Below, piece after piece: positions 8,353-16,302 of a stretch of DNA of 42,445 nucleotides (positions are counted from its first letter, which is position 1; every line of letters starts with the position of its first letter). The stretch lies in NCBI GenBank assembly GCA_023146135.1, contig JAGLCR010000014.1, forward strand, positions 1 through 42,445, written 5' to 3'. The DNA comes from Bacteroidales bacterium. GTDB lineage: Bacteria; Bacteroidota; Bacteroidia; Bacteroidales; UBA1556. A program made the translations under genes and the position numbers. The notes under the pieces were generated by a model. The model was not told where the DNA came from. It worked only from the letters and a program-made list of their open reading frames with translations, and ran no database searches.

Positions 8353-9171
8353 ATGAAAAATATTAGATTTAACAATAAGTATTATATTCACCTGAGCATT
8401 ATTCTTGGGATGTTTTTATTAATTACAACTTCTTGTTGCAAAGATGATACACCAGACCCAGATCCTGTATCAACCACAGGAAAGATCCATCTTGATTTTG
8501 ATTTTAAAATTGATGGAAATGATATAGAGTATGGTTTGCCGAAATATACTAATGCTGCGGGCAATGTGTATTCCTTATATGAAGTTCAATTTTTTATTTC
8601 CAAGCTTACCATATACCAAAATGGTAATGCAAAAGAATTAAAAGCATGGTCGAAAGAGCATTATGTTGATACAAATATTCCCACAACAATGAGTTGGGAT
8701 GTGGTTGATGATATTCAGGAGGGTGCCTACGACTCTCTTAGTTTTGTGCTCGGTTTTATTGATGCAGATAATCAGTCGTTCATGTTTGTAAATAAACCTG
8801 AGGTAGATATGATATGGCCAGAGTATTTGGGCGGAGGATTCCATTATCTGAAAATAAATGGGAAATGGGAAATTGCAACTGATACATTACGAGGCTTTGC
8901 CTTTCATTTGGGTCGTGGTCAGGTACGCGATGCAAGTGGTGTTCCGATAAGCTTTATTGATAATTCTTTCAAAGTAACCTTTGCAAATTCGGAGTTTAGT
9001 ATTAGCAAAAACAAATATACTAGTATGACCATTCGTATGAATGTGGACCAGTGGTTTAAGAATCCAACAGATTATGATCATAATACATGGGGTGGTGATA
9101 TAATGGAAAATCAGCCAGCAATGCAAATTGCTAAAGATAATGGATGGAATGTATTTGAGCTAATAAAATAG
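8353..9171 (+). CDS. MbnP-like lipoprotein, probable partner of the flanking di-haem enzymes
   Basis: Signal peptide with lipobox ending at Cys28 (LITTSCC), then a beta-rich domain with the MbnP-type features IHLDFDFKIDG near the start, YTNAAGNVYSLYEVQFFISKL, DSLSFVLGFID and the region around IWPEYLGGGFHYLKING. The last segment resembles the MbnP stretch with the tryptophan that MbnH converts to kynurenine; W155 is the best candidate here and W172 another. MbnP proteins are periplasmic and linked to copper handling. It sits between two MauG/MbnH-like genes on the same strand (43 and 80 bp gaps). No methanobactin precursor is visible, so a copper role is inference. Confidence 0.75.
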   Translation: MKNIRFNNKYYIHLSIILGMFLLITTSCCKDDTPDPDPVSTTGKIHLDFDFKIDGNDIEYGLPKYTNAAGNVYSLYEVQFFISKLTIYQNGNAKELKAWSKEHYVDTNIPTTMSWDVVDDIQEGAYDSLSFVLGFIDADNQSFMFVNKPEVDMIWPEYLGGGFHYLKINGKWEIATDTLRGFAFHLGRGQVRDASGVPISFIDNSFKVTFANSEFSISKNKYTSMTIRMNVDQWFKNPTDYDHNTWGGDIMENQPAMQIAKDNGWNVFELIK

Positions 9172-9251
9172 CTTTGCTTTTAAGGTAATATAGTGAAAAC
9201 ACTTTTCTTTAGTAAGGAAATAAGTTTACTAAACAATTAATATATAAGCAT

Positions 9252-10451
9252 ATGAAAAACAGATTGATATATAGCTATTCAGTGTTATCAATAGTATTGG
9301 TGATAATGCTAACTTTTGCTTGTAAAAAGGACGATCCAGATCCTGATAATACAGTAAAACCTGCTACACCTTATAAGTTTGAGGTGCCTCAGGGGTTTCC
9401 AACCATATTAAATATTCCTGAGGACAATCCATTGACTGTTGAAGGGATAAAACTCGGTCGCTATTTGTTTTATGATGGGCGTTTGTCAGGGCGTGATGAG
9501 CCGGACTCTTTAATGAGCTGTGCCACCTGTCATTTGCAAAGTCAAGCGTTTGAGATTGGTGAAAATCATCCTAAATTTACTGATGGACATCCCTTTGGAT
9601 TGACTGGGATAAAAACACCCCATTACCCGCTTCCATTATTTAATTTGATATGGAATAATGAGGGCTACCTATGGAATGGAATGATATATAAAGGTAATAC
9701 TCATTTAGGATATCCTGCCTATGGTGTTCCTGCTGAAGAGCCTTACAATATGACAAATATTGAATCCTTGGTTTGGATGGGTATTATTGCTCCTCACGAA
9801 ATGCATGGTAGTATACAAATGACCGTGGATATGATTCGAAGTATTGAAATGTACCCAGCACTATTTGAGGCTGCTTTTGGTAGTAAAGAGATTACCTATG
9901 ATAGAATTAGTAAAGCATTGGCACAGTTTATTAGAACTATTGTTTCAGCCGATTCGAAATTTGATAAGATGCGTAGGGGAGAGTTAAGTTATACTCAATC
10001 GGAACGAAACGGATTGATATTGTTTACTACGGAAGAAGGTGCCGACTGTTTCCATTGCCATGGTGCTCCAGGAAATCCTTTGATGACAACAAATCTATTT
10101 TACAATAATGCTAAAGATGTGGTTTTTAACGATCCTAGAGATCGCTATGCCGTAACTAAGGATGCAAGAGACCATGGAGCATATAAAGCTACAACCTTAC
10201 GAAATATCGAGTTGACCGGGCCTTATATGCATGATGGACGATTTAAAACCTTGGATGATGTGATTGATTTTTATAGTGAAGGTTTGATATATTCAGAATA
10301 TGCACACCCACTGATGCATAAGGTTTTTCCTCCTTATGGTAATGGTGCAGGTTTGAATCCTCAGCAAAAAGCTGATTTGAAAGCCTTTTTATTATCTTTA
10401 ACAGATCAAACCCTATTGACTAATCCTGACTATTCTAATCCATTTAATTAA
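9252..10451 (+). CDS. Di-haem cytochrome c peroxidase family lipoprotein (MauG/MbnH-like), copy 2
   Basis: A paralogue of the gene at 7200. The C-terminal halves are nearly identical in stretches such as TEEGADCFHCHGAPGNPLMTT, YKATTLRNIELTGPYMHDGR and the end motif GAGLNPQQKADLKAFLL. Haem motifs are CATCH (90-94) and CFHCH (266-270). The lipobox ends at Cys24 (MLTFAC). It differs from copy 1 by an insertion of about 25-30 residues around 137-175 that is rich in Trp, Tyr and Pro. Two copies with different middle parts may act on different partners or sites. Its stop codon overlaps the ATG of the next gene (TAATG). Confidence 0.9.
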   Translation: MKNRLIYSYSVLSIVLVIMLTFACKKDDPDPDNTVKPATPYKFEVPQGFPTILNIPEDNPLTVEGIKLGRYLFYDGRLSGRDEPDSLMSCATCHLQSQAFEIGENHPKFTDGHPFGLTGIKTPHYPLPLFNLIWNNEGYLWNGMIYKGNTHLGYPAYGVPAEEPYNMTNIESLVWMGIIAPHEMHGSIQMTVDMIRSIEMYPALFEAAFGSKEITYDRISKALAQFIRTIVSADSKFDKMRRGELSYTQSERNGLILFTTEEGADCFHCHGAPGNPLMTTNLFYNNAKDVVFNDPRDRYAVTKDARDHGAYKATTLRNIELTGPYMHDGRFKTLDDVIDFYSEGLIYSEYAHPLMHKVFPPYGNGAGLNPQQKADLKAFLLSLTDQTLLTNPDYSNPFN

Positions 10452-10936
10452 TGTTTAGAATATTCTCGATTCTTTTTGTGCTTGGCTTATTGCTATTGTC
10501 TTGTACTAAAGATAATGCAGATGAGTGTGATGATGATGTACCAGAATATATTGATACCACTACATTGATAAGCCTTTATAATGGGATGCAGAGTCATAAT
10601 GCAGGTACCGATTGTAAAAAATGTCATCAAAAAGGGGGTAATGGAAAGGGATGGTTTGTAGTTTCAGGTACAGTTTACGATAGTTTAATGCAACAAGTTT
10701 TTCCCAATGCCACGGTGTATATTTATGATGGATTGACAAGCGCTGACCCCTTACTTGCTACCATTGAGGTGGATAGTTTGGGGAATTTTTATACTACTCA
10801 AGATATTGATTTTAAGAATGGCTTGCATGTGGAGGTTTACGGAAAAAGCTTTACTGCAAAAATGGGCTCCTTGATTTATGCTGCCTCATGCAATAAATGC
10901 CATGGGGTTACCACTAATCGAATTTGGACAAAATAG
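10451..10936 (+). CDS. Small two-CXXCH lipoprotein, probable haem c carrier
   Basis: A 161-residue lipoprotein (signal ending LLLLSC, Cys18) with one CXXCH near the N-terminus (CKKCH, 55-59) and one near the C-terminus (CNKCH, 147-151). Between them is a beta-sandwich-like stretch of the regulatory carboxypeptidase type (VSGTVYDSLMQQVFPNATVY, then VDSLGNFYT). The family is not named with certainty. The two sites would allow two c-type haems, so it may pass electrons to or from the two di-haem enzymes upstream. It is translationally coupled to the preceding gene by a TAATG overlap. Its stop is only one base from the stop of convergent rsmI. Confidence 0.75.
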   Translation: MFRIFSILFVLGLLLLSCTKDNADECDDDVPEYIDTTTLISLYNGMQSHNAGTDCKKCHQKGGNGKGWFVVSGTVYDSLMQQVFPNATVYIYDGLTSADPLLATIEVDSLGNFYTTQDIDFKNGLHVEVYGKSFTAKMGSLIYAASCNKCHGVTTNRIWTK

Positions 10937-10937
10937 A

Positions 10938-11609
10938 TTACTTATTTCCTTCCACCACAATTACAATCTCCCCTTTTACTGTTTTTTTGGAGAAGTATTC
11001 TATTAGCTCTTGCAAATTACCTCGTTTGTTTTCTTCGTATAGTTTACTTAGCTCACGGCTAACTGATGCCCTACGATTACTGCCAAATGCTTCTGCCAAC
11101 TGTCCTAAGGTCTTCAATAAACGATGTGGTGATTCGTATAATATAAATGTATATTTATTTTGGGCTAATTCGGCTATTCGGGTCTGACGGCCTTTCTTGT
11201 GAGGGAGAAACCCTTCAAAAACAAAGCGGTCGGCTGGTAATGCGGAGTTTACTAAAGCGGGAATCAATGCTGTAGCACCTGGCAAGCATTCTACTTCTAC
11301 GCCTGCCTCAACACATTCACGAACCAATAGAAACCCTGGGTCGCTAATGGCTGGCGTGCCAGCATCACTAATAAGTGCCACATCACCACCTGATGCTATT
11401 TGCTCCACAAAATGCGCTACGGTTTTGTGCTCGTTATGCATATGATAAGCAATAAGTCGAGTGCTTATTTCAAAGTGCGAAAATAGTTTGCGCGAAGTGC
11501 GAGTATCCTCAGCAAGAACAAAACTAACCTCTTTCAAAATACGTAAAGCTCGTAAAGTGATGTCTTCGAGGTTGCCAATAGGTGTTGGTACAATATATAA
11601 TTTCCCCAT
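10938..11609 (-). CDS. rsmI: 16S rRNA (cytidine-1402-2'-O)-methyltransferase RsmI
   Basis: It 2'-O-methylates C1402 in the decoding centre of 16S rRNA with SAM. Signature stretches are GKLYIVPTPIGNLEDITLRA at the N-terminus, LAEDTRTSRKLFSHF, the SAM loop VALISDAGTPAISDPGF, and LPGATALIPALVNSALP. At 223 residues it has the short form, ending after the methylase core with KGEIVIVVEG and lacking a long C-terminal extension. It starts one base after the stop of the M28 peptidase gene, so the two share a transcript. It runs tail-to-tail into the two-CXXCH lipoprotein gene with one base between stops. Confidence 0.96.
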   Translation of the reverse strand: MGKLYIVPTPIGNLEDITLRALRILKEVSFVLAEDTRTSRKLFSHFEISTRLIAYHMHNEHKTVAHFVEQIASGGDVALISDAGTPAISDPGFLLVRECVEAGVEVECLPGATALIPALVNSALPADRFVFEGFLPHKKGRQTRIAELAQNKYTFILYESPHRLLKTLGQLAEAFGSNRRASVSRELSKLYEENKRGNLQELIEYFSKKTVKGEIVIVVEGNK

Positions 11610-11610
11610 A

Positions 11611-12855
11611 TTAAAAACCGTTTATAAAGTTGCGCATAAGTCTGAACACTCCATCATAGGCTGTTAGAGGAATCGTTTCTGGCGAATCGCTTACATTGTG
11701 ATACTCATTATATTCGTCACCAAAAGTATAGATGAAAAATGAAGGTACTCCAGACATATAGAAGGGGCAATGGTCACTATTGCAAGCTTTGCCACGAATC
11801 TTAACTCGTGCAATGTGATTGTTTTCTTTATTGTCTTTCTGCATTCGAGCAAATTCCTTTTCAAATACAGATCCGTTTACCACCGTAATGCCTTTACTTC
11901 CTGTGCCTACCATATCAAGGTTTACTAAAAATCTGATCTTTTCCAATGAAAATAATGGATTTTTCACATAGTATAGTGAGCCTAAAATCCCTACTTCCTC
12001 TCCCGAAAAAGCCATAAAGACAATGCTGTATTTGGGCTTATTCTCTGCTTTAGAATAATGTTTAGCCAAATCAAGCATCATAGCTGTTCCACTGGCATTA
12101 TCGTTTGCACCAGGAAAATAGGCGTCTTCACCCATTTTGCCAATATGGTCGTAATGTGCTGATACTACAATAAATGAATCGGGATATTTGCTTCCCTCGA
12201 TATATCCAATGGTATTTTGAGTTTTGTATTTAGCGTAAAACTTGCTTTTGAATTTGATGGTAATCTGTTTAGCATTTTTTGGAAAACTGTCTTTAACCAT
12301 ATTTATTACCACATAATCTTTGTGTTCCTGACTAGGTACCCATACCAAATTGCTTTTTAAGATAATGATACCAGCAGCACTGAGCTCATTGTTCTTGCGT
12401 AGAAGAGGAGCGTCTCCTGGAATTACAACTATTTTATTTGTAAAGTCCCTTTCGTAAAATTTGATTTTTGCTTTCTTGTTTTTCAATATACTATCGGGTA
12501 AATAGACTAAATCATAGCTTCCTTTAAAGCTGTTTGAAAAACAGGAAATCAAATATTCTGAACCAGGCTTATAATCCTTGCCATCGATAGAAAATGTTAT
12601 CGTTTTTTTTATGGTATTGATTGGAAAACTAAATGCTTGTGCGTAATCTTTACCAAAACTGTTTAGACTGAAACTTTTATACTGTTCTTCAATGAAGTTA
12701 GCAGCTTTATTAACCCCCTTATCCACATAACCACGCCCAGCAAACTCTTCTGATCCTAATCTGTTTATTATTTGATGAGCGTACTCTTTGTTTTGGGCAA
12801 ATGTGAACTGATTGAAAAAAAGAATGAATAGTACTAAAAGGATTTTCGTGTGCAT
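11611..12855 (-). CDS. Exported M28-family zinc aminopeptidase
   Basis: A signal peptide (residues 1-20) is followed by a protease-associated-like insert and an M28 catalytic domain. The expected di-zinc and catalytic residues are present: H234 in SAHYDHIG, D252 in GANDNASG, E286/E287 in SGEEVG, D314 in NLDMVG and H386 in EYHNVSD. The family releases N-terminal amino acids from peptides, here in the periplasm or outside. A TATCTTTG promoter box on the minus strand (12876-12883) lies about 20 bp upstream. The next gene, rsmI, begins one base after its stop. The pairing is likely transcriptional convenience. Confidence 0.93.
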   Translation of the reverse strand: MHTKILLVLFILFFNQFTFAQNKEYAHQIINRLGSEEFAGRGYVDKGVNKAANFIEEQYKSFSLNSFGKDYAQAFSFPINTIKKTITFSIDGKDYKPGSEYLISCFSNSFKGSYDLVYLPDSILKNKKAKIKFYERDFTNKIVVIPGDAPLLRKNNELSAAGIIILKSNLVWVPSQEHKDYVVINMVKDSFPKNAKQITIKFKSKFYAKYKTQNTIGYIEGSKYPDSFIVVSAHYDHIGKMGEDAYFPGANDNASGTAMMLDLAKHYSKAENKPKYSIVFMAFSGEEVGILGSLYYVKNPLFSLEKIRFLVNLDMVGTGSKGITVVNGSVFEKEFARMQKDNKENNHIARVKIRGKACNSDHCPFYMSGVPSFFIYTFGDEYNEYHNVSDSPETIPLTAYDGVFRLMRNFINGF

Positions 12856-12981
12856 AGTTATATATTTTGTTTTCGCAAAGATAAGGTTTTAGCATAGGCC
12901 GTGGTGAGTAGGGGGAGCTTTTTTTATTACTCATTTTTAGTTTTAATTGTAAGGATTAGATATTAATACGTCTAACCCTAT

Positions 12982-13608
12982 ATGAAAACAAACAATATAA
13001 AGAGCTTATTATTAGCTGGTTTTTTGACCTTGTCAGTTGTAGTATTAGCTCAAGAGCTTCGCTCTATAAACGATGCAAAAGGTCTCGCGCTTGGTCAAAG
13101 TGCTCCGATGTTTCAAGCCCTAAGTATGGATAGTAGTATGTTTAATCTGAAAGCAAGCTTGCAACATGGGCCTGTAGTAATTATTTTTTACCGTGGCTTT
13201 TGGTGTCCAGTTTGTAATAAGCATTTGTCGGGCATTCAAGATAGTTTGAAAATGTTGGAAGATATAGGAGTTAAGGTTATTGCTATTTCCCCAGAAAAAC
13301 CAAAGTATTTGGATCGTATGGCTGAGAAGTCGGGGGCACAGTTTGCCCTGCTTTACGACGAAGGTTATAAAATTGCCAAGGCATTTGATGTTTTATACAT
13401 GCCTACAAAAGGGCAATTGTTTTCTTATAATGCATTTTTGGGAGCTAAGCTTAAAAAAACTCATACAGATAATTCGCAACAACTGCCTATTCCTGCTACT
13501 TTTATAATTAATCAAAAGGGTGAAATAATTTGGAGGCAATTTGATACAGACTATCATAATCGATCATCCATTAAAGCAATGCTTGACTTTCTAAAATCGC
13601 TAAACTAA
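12982..13608 (+). CDS. Exported peroxiredoxin-like (AhpC/TSA) protein
   Basis: A signal peptide ending about residue 23 precedes a thioredoxin-fold domain. The segment VVIIFYRGFWCPVCNKHL carries C75 and C78, followed by GVKVIAISPEKP, typical of the AhpC/TSA peroxiredoxin-like group. A cis-proline region (LPIPATFIINQKGEI) is present. It probably reduces peroxides or acts as a thiol oxidoreductase outside the cytoplasm. It lies about 90 bp upstream of the rhodanese/methyltransferase pair, which has its own promoter, so a shared transcript is uncertain. Confidence 0.85.
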   Translation: MKTNNIKSLLLAGFLTLSVVVLAQELRSINDAKGLALGQSAPMFQALSMDSSMFNLKASLQHGPVVIIFYRGFWCPVCNKHLSGIQDSLKMLEDIGVKVIAISPEKPKYLDRMAEKSGAQFALLYDEGYKIAKAFDVLYMPTKGQLFSYNAFLGAKLKKTHTDNSQQLPIPATFIINQKGEIIWRQFDTDYHNRSSIKAMLDFLKSLN

Positions 13609-13642
13609 AAAAACTAACATTCAGTATATTCACAACTATTTC

Positions 13643-13674
13643 TGTTGATTAGGAGGAATAGTTTCCTATCTTTC
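13643..13674 (+). promoter_or_regulatory. Probable promoter of the eanB-eanA-like pair
   Basis: TGTTG (13643-13647), a 19-bp spacer and TATCTTTC (13667-13674) resemble the TTTG/TAnnTTTG pattern with a mismatch in each box. This supports a translation start downstream, at the ATG of 13702, and not at the TTG of 13645. Confidence 0.4.
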
Positions 13675-13701
13675 AACTCGCATAAAAACGCAAAACGAAG
13701 A

Positions 13702-14997
13702 ATGATAAAAGTAAAAGAAATTACGACGGTAGAACTACAATTAGCCATGATAGATAATAATACAGTGATTGTCGACGCTCGATCGGTGGAGGCCTTTAAT
13801 GGATGGAGATTAAAAGGGGAAAAGCGGGGAGGCCATATTAAAGGTGCGCGAAGTATTCCTTTGAAATGGACACAATATATGGACTGGATTGAAGTAGTTC
13901 ATTCGAAAGGGATAAAGCCAAAGAATCATATTGTTATATATGCTTATACTAGAAATGAGGCTCAGGAGGCAGCAGTTTTTTTTGATAATGCAGATTATAA
14001 AAATATTTTGGTCTATAATCATTTTGTAGACGAATGGTCGGAAAACGAGAATATGCCAATGGAGTATCTGGCACGATATAAAAATTTGGTTTCAGCCCAA
14101 TGGGTTAATCAATTGATTTCAGGTGAAAAACCAGAAGAATATGACAATAGGAAATATGTAATTGTACATTCGCATTATCGTAATCGTGATGCTTATTTAA
14201 GTGGGCATATTCCTGGAGCAATTGATATGGACACTTTAGCTTTGGAAGCTCCTGAAACATGGAACCGGCGGTCGCCTGAGGAACTTAAAAATGCCTTGGA
14301 AACACATGGAATCGATGCCAATACAACAGTTATTTTGTATGGTAAATTTATGACGCCAAATAATGATGATGAATTTCCGGGTAGTGCTGCTGGACATATT
14401 GGAGCTATTCGAAATACTATGATTATGCTTTATGCAGGCGTGAAAGATGTGCGTGTATTGAATGGTGGATTCCAGGCGTGGAAGGATGCCGGTTTTGAGA
14501 TAAGCATGGAGGATGTTACTAAAAAATCAATTGCTGATTTTGGTGTTAATATTCCTGCAAATCCTCAATTAATTGTAGATGTCCCACAAGCTAAGGAGAT
14601 GATTAAATCTTCTGATGCAGACATTGTTTGCGTGCGTAGTTGGCCAGAGTATATTGGTAAGGTAAGTGGTTACAATTATATTGTAAAAAAAGGTCGAATC
14701 CCAGGATCTGTTTTTGGTAATTGTGGAACCGATGCCTACCACATGGAGAATTATCGTAATGTAGATCATACCATTCGAGAAGCCGAGGAGGTTGCTGAAG
14801 TATGGAAATCGGTGGGTATTGTTCCTGAAAAGCATTTGGCCTTTTATTGTGGAACAGGCTGGCGTGGAAGTGAAGCGTTTTTTAATGCTTGGCTAATGGG
14901 ATGGCCGCGAGTGTCGGTATTTGATGGGGGGTGGTTTGAGTGGTCGAATGATTCAAGTAATTCTTTTGAATTAGGTGTTCCCGCTGAATTAAACTAG
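13702..14997 (+). CDS. eanB: Multi-rhodanese sulfurtransferase, EanB-like (anaerobic ergothioneine synthase)
   Basis: About 431 residues with three rhodanese-type domains (about 1-122, 130-275 and 290-425). The first two lack the catalytic cysteine (the loops read YAYTRNEA and YGKFMTPNN). The third has an intact loop, YCGTGWRGS, with C383. In EanB of Chlorobium limicola a polysulfide on one cysteine (C412) puts sulfur on C2 of hercynine, and Y353 acts in catalysis. Here a tyrosine (Y324 in SGYNY) lies exactly 59 residues before the cysteine, the same spacing. The gene is four bases upstream of an EgtD/EanA-like histidine methyltransferase, which supplies hercynine. This context makes EanB far more likely than a general thiosulfate sulfurtransferase. 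ATG 13702 is used; an upstream TTG lies within the promoter. Confidence 0.82.
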   Translation: MIKVKEITTVELQLAMIDNNTVIVDARSVEAFNGWRLKGEKRGGHIKGARSIPLKWTQYMDWIEVVHSKGIKPKNHIVIYAYTRNEAQEAAVFFDNADYKNILVYNHFVDEWSENENMPMEYLARYKNLVSAQWVNQLISGEKPEEYDNRKYVIVHSHYRNRDAYLSGHIPGAIDMDTLALEAPETWNRRSPEELKNALETHGIDANTTVILYGKFMTPNNDDEFPGSAAGHIGAIRNTMIMLYAGVKDVRVLNGGFQAWKDAGFEISMEDVTKKSIADFGVNIPANPQLIVDVPQAKEMIKSSDADIVCVRSWPEYIGKVSGYNYIVKKGRIPGSVFGNCGTDAYHMENYRNVDHTIREAEEVAEVWKSVGIVPEKHLAFYCGTGWRGSEAFFNAWLMGWPRVSVFDGGWFEWSNDSSNSFELGVPAELN

Positions 14998-15001
14998 GAT
15001 T

Positions 15002-15964
15002 ATGGAAATCGTAATTGAAAATAAAGAATTTGCCCAAGACGTGGAATCTGGACTTTCGGCCAAAAATAAGTACTTAAGCTCGAAATATTTCTACGATGAT
15101 GAGGGTAGTCGTATATTTCAGGATATAATGCAAATGCCTGAATATTATCTCACCGATTGTGAATTGGAAATATTTCAAGAGCAAAAGCAATCGATTTATG
15201 AGAGTTTTACTAGGGGTAAGTCTAAATTTGAATTGATTGAATTGGGAGCAGGCGATGGTCTCAAAACGAAAGTGTTACTCTCGTATTTTTTGGTTCAGGA
15301 TTGTGAGTTTGAATACGCTCCTATTGATATTTCGGAGGAGGCAATAGTTAATTTGCTTAGCAGTGTGAAAGAGGATTTCCCACTACTAAATGTGAATGGG
15401 CGAGTGGGAGACTATTTTGTTTTGCTCGACGATATTAATCGTAATTGTTTTACCCAAAAAGTGCTACTGTTTTTGGGCTCTAATATTGGGAACTTTCAGG
15501 AAGAAGAGGCCTTATTCTTTCTACGAAAATTACATAATGTGATGCACAAGGATGATTTATTGCTCATCGGATTTGACTTAAAAAAGGAAGCCCATATTAT
15601 ACTCGATGCCTATAATGATTCGCATGGACATACGGCAAAGTTTAATCTCAATCTATTGAAAAGAATAAATCGAGAACTTGGTGCTGATTTTGATATTGCA
15701 GAGTTTAAGCATAGAGAAACCTACAATTCGGAAAGTGGTCTAGCTAAAAGTGAATTGGTAAGTTTGTCGAGGCAGGAAGTGAAGGTAAAGGCTCTTAATA
15801 AAATGTTTTATTTTGAAAAAGAAGAATCTATTTTTATGGAAGTGTCTCAAAAATACGATGCAGAGTATATCATGTATTTAGCGAATCAATCGGGTTTTGA
15901 AATTGTACAGAACTTTAGTGATAAACGCCAATATTTTACCAACTCTCTTTGGCAAATAAAATAG
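15002..15964 (+). CDS. eanA: L-histidine N-alpha-methyltransferase, EgtD/EanA-like
   Basis: It should trimethylate the alpha-amino group of histidine with three SAM to give hercynine. The 320-residue length equals that of EgtD. Family signatures include KYFYDDEGSRIFQDI and MPEYYLTDCE near the N-terminus, the SAM loop IELGAGDGLKT (79-89) and FLGSNIGNF with N164. The pair E280/S282 in FMEVS aligns with the EgtD residues (E282/S284) that hold the histidine side chain. The gene follows the EanB-like rhodanese by four bases, and no EgtB-type sulfoxide synthase is present, so the oxygen-independent ergothioneine route fits best. A methyltransferase for another imidazole substrate remains possible. 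Confidence 0.85.
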   Translation: MEIVIENKEFAQDVESGLSAKNKYLSSKYFYDDEGSRIFQDIMQMPEYYLTDCELEIFQEQKQSIYESFTRGKSKFELIELGAGDGLKTKVLLSYFLVQDCEFEYAPIDISEEAIVNLLSSVKEDFPLLNVNGRVGDYFVLLDDINRNCFTQKVLLFLGSNIGNFQEEEALFFLRKLHNVMHKDDLLLIGFDLKKEAHIILDAYNDSHGHTAKFNLNLLKRINRELGADFDIAEFKHRETYNSESGLAKSELVSLSRQEVKVKALNKMFYFEKEESIFMEVSQKYDAEYIMYLANQSGFEIVQNFSDKRQYFTNSLWQIK

Positions 15965-16302
15965 AGTGTTTAGGAGTTGTATTTCAATTGCGTGCTTGTT
16001 TTTATAAGATTTGAAGCTCCATGGATATTGTATTTTGATAATGATTATATGCTATTCTCTCTCGACCTATAATTGCCTCATTGCTTGCTTATTTATGATA
16101 GTAAAGCTAAAAAATTGTATTTATATAAAATTCTCATATTGAATAGATTAAGTTATCATTAAACGTTCATGTTGAATCTAAGGTATACAGTTAATTTTTT
16201 TATTAAAAGTCAAATTAAAAAAACCAAAGACAATATTTTGCCATCCCGTCAGATAATCGTATTTTTGTGCAAATCAAGAAACTTATTAAAACACAAAATA
16301 TC
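15965..16302 (+). other. Intergenic region, 338 bp, with promoter for the aldolase
   Basis: No ORF or RNA gene is supported here and no clear terminator for the methyltransferase gene is visible. The stretch is AT-rich. Its right end holds the promoter TTTG (16237-16240), a 19-bp spacer and TATTTTTG (16260-16267). Confidence 0.6.
16237..16267 (+). promoter_or_regulatory. Bacteroidota-type promoter for fructose-bisphosphate aldolase
   Basis: TTTG at 16237-16240, a 19-bp spacer and TATTTTTG at 16260-16267 match the consensus exactly. It overlaps an in-frame GTG at 16267 and so argues for the ATG at 16303. Confidence 0.75.

Noticed and set aside
13645-13701. Upstream TTG start of the rhodanese protein, with AGGAGG inside
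   Set aside because: AGGAGG lies after that TTG and about 45 bp before the ATG, so it serves neither. The extension is not rhodanese-like, and the promoter overlaps it.
13702-14997. Ordinary thiosulfate sulfurtransferase
   Set aside because: Two of the three rhodanese domains lack the cysteine, the third has the CGTGWR loop, and the neighbour is a histidine methyltransferase.
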